From: Chlorokybus atmophyticus
Lineage: Eukaryota; Streptophyta; Chlorokybophyceae; Chlorokybales; Chlorokybaceae
DNA length: 64,000 nt
Assembly: GCA_009103225.1 (NCBI GenBank)
Contig: RHPI01003156.1
Location: 1,201,339-1,265,338, forward strand
Direction of reading: 5' to 3'
Shown in pieces: positions 60,801 to 64,000 of this stretch. Position numbers and translations under genes: made by a program. How positions within the stretch are numbered: position 1 is the stretch's first letter; every line of letters begins with the position of its first letter. The notes below the pieces were generated by a model. The model ran no database searches and was not told the origin of the DNA. It worked only from the letters and a program-made list of their open reading frames with translations.

Positions 60801-61940
60801 AGCCAGTGCCGCGGTCGAATTGAGGGACTGGCTCAGTTGGGGTGAAGCTGATGTCGCTGACATTGGTGACATCAGTTGGGTATCCAGATTCGCGGCCGAC
60901 TTGGGCGCTGGTATAGTCCGGTGTTGCACCACTGGCAGGCTGCCCTGCAATGGAACTGTAGTCGCGTGCAGCAGTTGCAGCGTCAGTGCCCATGGGAATG
61001 GTTCCCGACGTGCTCAAGTCCACATTCTTGCTGCTTGCGTCAGCAGTAGGCACCTCACTGCCAGCTGTTGTGCCATAGCCGCGAGCAACAGAACTTTCAT
61101 CGTCGGTGCTGGTTGACTTCTGTCCGAGGGGATTGCCTTCGGGGATTGGGGCGGTCAGGTACTCCTTGGCCTGCTGCAGAAGACCCGGCTTGGCTTCAGT
61201 TGTTGATGTTGGCGACGTGCCAGCAATATATTCCTTGGCTTGCTGAAGCAGGCCTGGCTTGGCAGCATCCTGCATGCCAGAGGTGTCGCTGCTGAGTTCG
61301 CTTGTTGTCTGGTCAGAAGGCGTCGTGCCAGTGACATACTCCTTGGCTTGTTGGAGCAGGCTTGGCTTGGTAGCCTCCGGATGTAAACTGCTGGTGTTGT
61401 CACCAGACACACCTGACCCTGCAGACAAGGATGCTGATTGAGCAGTTGGAGGTGCTTGGCATTGTGTGCAAAACGGAGTAGAAATGCCAACAGCCGGCTG
61501 TGGCACCAACACAGACATACCTTGTTCTGTTGTCGGGTGCTCCCCTGCAACGTAAGCCTTGGCAGAAGCTGCCACTTGCTGTATCTGCTCAAGGGCAGCA
61601 AAAGCAACATTCTTGGCAGCTTCCACTGGGGAGACGCCACCGGCAACGCCTCCTGCAGCCGTCTTGACATGACCAGCCTCAGCTTGAGTGGGCTGCGGGA
61701 TGTAGTCGCTGCCGGCTGGGGCGTCATACCGAGCAGGTGCCTCAGTGACAACTGTGAAGCCCCAACCAGACAATGATGTTAGTGCAAGTTGACCCTCAAA
61801 TCACTCACTGCGAGCAGCTTTGCAACTAAGCAGTGTGTGCGCATGTTACTCCAAATGCCAACTAGCTGCATTTCAAGGCTGCACTAACCTTCCTCAGGTC
61901 CTCCAAATCCCTCTCGCGTCCTCCATGTCGTATCCTCCAT
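57824..61940 (-). CDS. LEA/dehydrin-like disordered region joined to AIR9-like C-terminal domains
   Basis: Nine exons chain without a break to 1,114 residues: 61,940-61,889; 61,751-61,521; 61,418-60,562; 60,482-59,303; 59,191-59,040; 58,955-58,726; 58,647-58,413; 58,319-58,149; 58,060-57,824. Residues ~1-820 are low-complexity and hydrophilic. Three KPGLLQQAKEY repeats lie in ~105-190, followed by two 29-residue FDRGTGYTEGYQPTLG repeats. Two dehydrin K-segment-like helices (EKPGMLEKVKEMLPGQHH near 615, EKPGMFTKVKDMLSGHH near 650) lie between two glycine-zipper stretches (LGAAALGAGALGAYAG, YGAAALGGGSLGAVAG). Residues ~825-900 look like an A9 repeat of AIR9 (LDGADGPSYAPEPNDVGS). Residues ~980-1036 resemble the AIR9 C-terminal domain (LFIRMNATLAAVLKFHSAAE, RNAALMYIRTL). 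Dehydrins protect membranes during drying; AIR9 is a microtubule-associated plant protein. Combining them is unusual, and a mis-joined pair of genes is the main alternative. Confidence 0.8.
60688..60843 (-). repeat. 87-bp tandem coding repeat in the dehydrin/AIR9-like gene
   Basis: Copies begin at 60,688 and 60,775, a period of 87 bp or 29 codons. They encode the EPVPQFDRGTGYTEGYQPTL and EPVSQFDRGTGYTEGYQPTL units. Most differences are at third positions, so the protein repeat appears to be kept by selection. Confidence 0.85.
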
Positions 61941-64000
61941 GCTGCTCAGCTGGACTACTAGATCAAACCACTGCACAGATTACGCACAGATCACGTACAG
62001 AACGCTTCCTCCCAAATATGCTGTCGCGTTTCCGCTCTCTCTGCTATCTGCAAAGCCGAGCAGCAAGCTGTGAGATGACACGACATGCGCTAACTATCAA
62101 CATACCAGATGGACCATGCAACAAGTACAGCCACAGCGTAAGACAACTAACAGGCGCAAGACTGTGCTGTGCGCACACCCATACACACGCACGTACCATC
62201 ATACATGCATGCACAAGCCAGCCCAATACCAGTTCTGTCATAACAACAGACACCAGGACACCCGCCCATACCACACACCAACCAGGTTAACCAGGCCACA
62301 CTCACCTTGCAACAATCGCCGCGTCCAACTATTGCCTCAACTTACGCTTTGCAGCGGAGCGCAATGCCACTGCTTATGTACACAACCCTCAACTTTCAGG
62401 AAATCCTACTAGATTGTATGGACCTCGAGAGCCTCGACTTGAAGCGTCGGTTCAGCGTGGGTTCCCCAACAAAGTTTGCTTGGAAAACCGCACAAACCCT
62501 GTCGCGGACCTCGAAACCGAGTTCGTGGGATCAGCACGGAAACTCAACGTCGTGATTCTGTCAGCTTGCGGATTGAGTCAGGACCGGAGGCCGGTTCGAG
62601 AATGTCTATAACCGGTAGTGACCTGCACAGAAGGGTGGACTGATTGTTGAGGACCGGCCCAAGAATCAATGCCAATCGGACTTTCAGCGTGTTCGACGCG
62701 TCGATCTGCGGACGTGGCAGACGAGCCTAGCCAGGCGAGTTCCGCGCCGAAATTCGAGAGCGAAACCGTTCATGGGCCATGGATCATGGGCCATGATTCA
62801 TGGGCCATGCTTGATGAGTCTTAAATTGTTCAAGAATTCTGTTCAAGTTGATCATGATCCTTAAGGGCCATGATCGCCGGCGGGATGGCTTACAGAAGCA
62901 AATCACTGATTCTGGTGACACTGACATGCTGACTTACTGTGTTCCATCTCGCGTCTTTTGTGAGTCAGAATGACACACTATGTGTCACATAGCTTGATAA
63001 GCCTCACATGTCATTGATCAAGCACTTAAGGTAAAGCACATATGAGGGGAAAAGGGGATAAACTCTTAAGCAAGGTTTATGCTGCAGGTTAACATCTTAT
63101 ATTGATTGTGATTGATATAAAGGTAAATTTTTTGACTGCTTCAAATCTGTGATTAAGTGATTGCTTTTAACATCTGTGATTTTGTTTCCCCATTAAAACA
63201 ACAGCATTTCACGAACTTGCTTAGTTTGTCATGCGATAAGTGGAAACATATAAAGGTCATTGTTAACATGCGTATGTGGCCAACTAGTATCAGTGATGCA
63301 ATTTACAACGATCATTGCGAATAGCATTTGCATGCATAAAAGCCTTGCTGTAATCCGTACATTCACCTAATATGACAGTGTTGATTGGGATAAGGGTAAC
63401 AATGTTGTGTTTTAAATATGTACGATGCGCACACCTTCAATGTGTTGAATTTGATGGCATGGTCAAGTTGTGTGTCACATGCACAAATAGCTATGTAAAT
63501 ACCTTATCATGCGAATATGTATTGACAATTTGCCACAAATTGGAATTTGACATTGTACAGATCGTATATGCAATGTATTACGTCTGTGGGATGACCAATA
63601 GCAAGGATGCAAGCCACTTGTGTGCGGCACAGGCAATGTTATAATGTTACAATCCCAATGCCAGCACGAGCCCTGCTGCGTCGGTCGCAGCGTACGGCGT
63701 CATTAAAGCCAACGAGATAAAGCGGGCAAGGTATCTACTTGCCACATTGATGACCAAGCTGTCTACCAGTGGCTCACACCATGTCAACATGTCAGCAATG
63801 TCACCCCTTCAAAAAGCAAAGGACATGTATTGGATAAAAAGTGTGCTACTTGTCACTTAGCAGCAACCATGCAATGCACACTATATCATGCTCACAACAT
63901 CACATTGTACATAAGTTCGCACTCTAACATAAGTGCGTGTGGGCGTGCATGTGTGAATCCTTGAAGGGTTCAACAGCGGCTATTTGCATATGTCACATAC
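61941..64000. other. Right edge, no gene seen
   Basis: Upstream region of the dehydrin/AIR9-like gene followed by anonymous AT-rich sequence. Frames are short. The frame at 63,372-63,644 has no family resemblance. Confidence 0.5.
62770..62809. repeat. Three 14-bp repeats of TCATGGGCCATG
   Basis: The 12-mer TCATGGGCCATG occurs at 62,770, 62,784 and 62,798. Each contains a near-palindrome around GGCC. A related GGGCCATGATC word follows at about 62,867. It lies 830 bp upstream of the dehydrin/AIR9-like start codon and might be a protein-binding array. Confidence 0.8.

Noticed and set aside
63930-64000. Similarity between the last 70 bp and 4,550-4,650
   Set aside because: Shared words (GTGTGAATCCTTGA and a TTTGC-CATGTCA tail) are too short and gapped to call a repeat, and the copy is cut by the window end.

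Overview
This is a eukaryotic nuclear window from a green photosynthetic organism. It carries a CP29-type antenna protein (LHCB4), a plastid-targeted O-acetylserine (thiol) lyase and many short GT-AG introns with a few GC-AG ones. Reading frames are broken every 50-400 codons by introns, and intergenic DNA is rich in TGCATGC-like words and CA/CT tracts. I cannot decide between a chlorophyte and an early-diverging streptophyte alga. The plant-like dehydrin/AIR9-type gene hints at the plant side but does not prove it.

Layout. 1-2.7 kb: a secreted, probably GPI-anchored spondin-domain protein (+). 3.5-3.9 kb: a LINE 3' relic. 5.4-10.3 kb: a divergent pair, proteasome ATPase RPT1 (-) and plastid cysteine synthase (+), sharing a 440-bp promoter region. 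13.0-16.9 kb: a possible small two-exon gene and a second, fungal/mitochondrial-type cysteine synthase (-). 16.9-21.2 kb: AT-rich intergenic DNA with repeats and two single-N gaps. 21.3-22.6 kb: LHCB4 (+). 23.7-32.9 kb: a mobile-element zone with two pogo/Tigger-like DNA transposons (both with TA target duplications and decayed transposases), a tandem duplication and a LINE relic. 33.0-35.7 kb: a cytochrome P450 (-). 36.8-40.1 kb: an ASNSD1-like glutamine amidotransferase/asparagine-synthetase-like protein (+). 40.7-41.6 kb: a complete TRIM retrotransposon. 41.6-46.6 kb: gene-poor DNA with a 261-bp N gap. 46.6-49.7 kb: an unrecognised two-module, PH-like protein (+). 52.5-56.6 kb: a divergent pair, RNase kappa/V-ATPase-f-like (-) and CAAX protease STE24 (+). 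57.8-61.9 kb: a nine-exon gene (-) joining a long disordered LEA/dehydrin-like region to an AIR9-like C-terminus. 61.9-64 kb: no gene seen.

Functional links are limited. The two cysteine synthases lie within 8.5 kb and have different targeting and ancestry. The other genes look like unrelated housekeeping loci.

For the spondin, plastid cysteine synthase, LHCB4, STE24 and dehydrin/AIR9 genes I chained every exon by hand. Each sums to a whole number of codons (262, 407, 298, 433 and 1,114 residues), which supports those models. The most unusual item is the dehydrin-AIR9 chimera.
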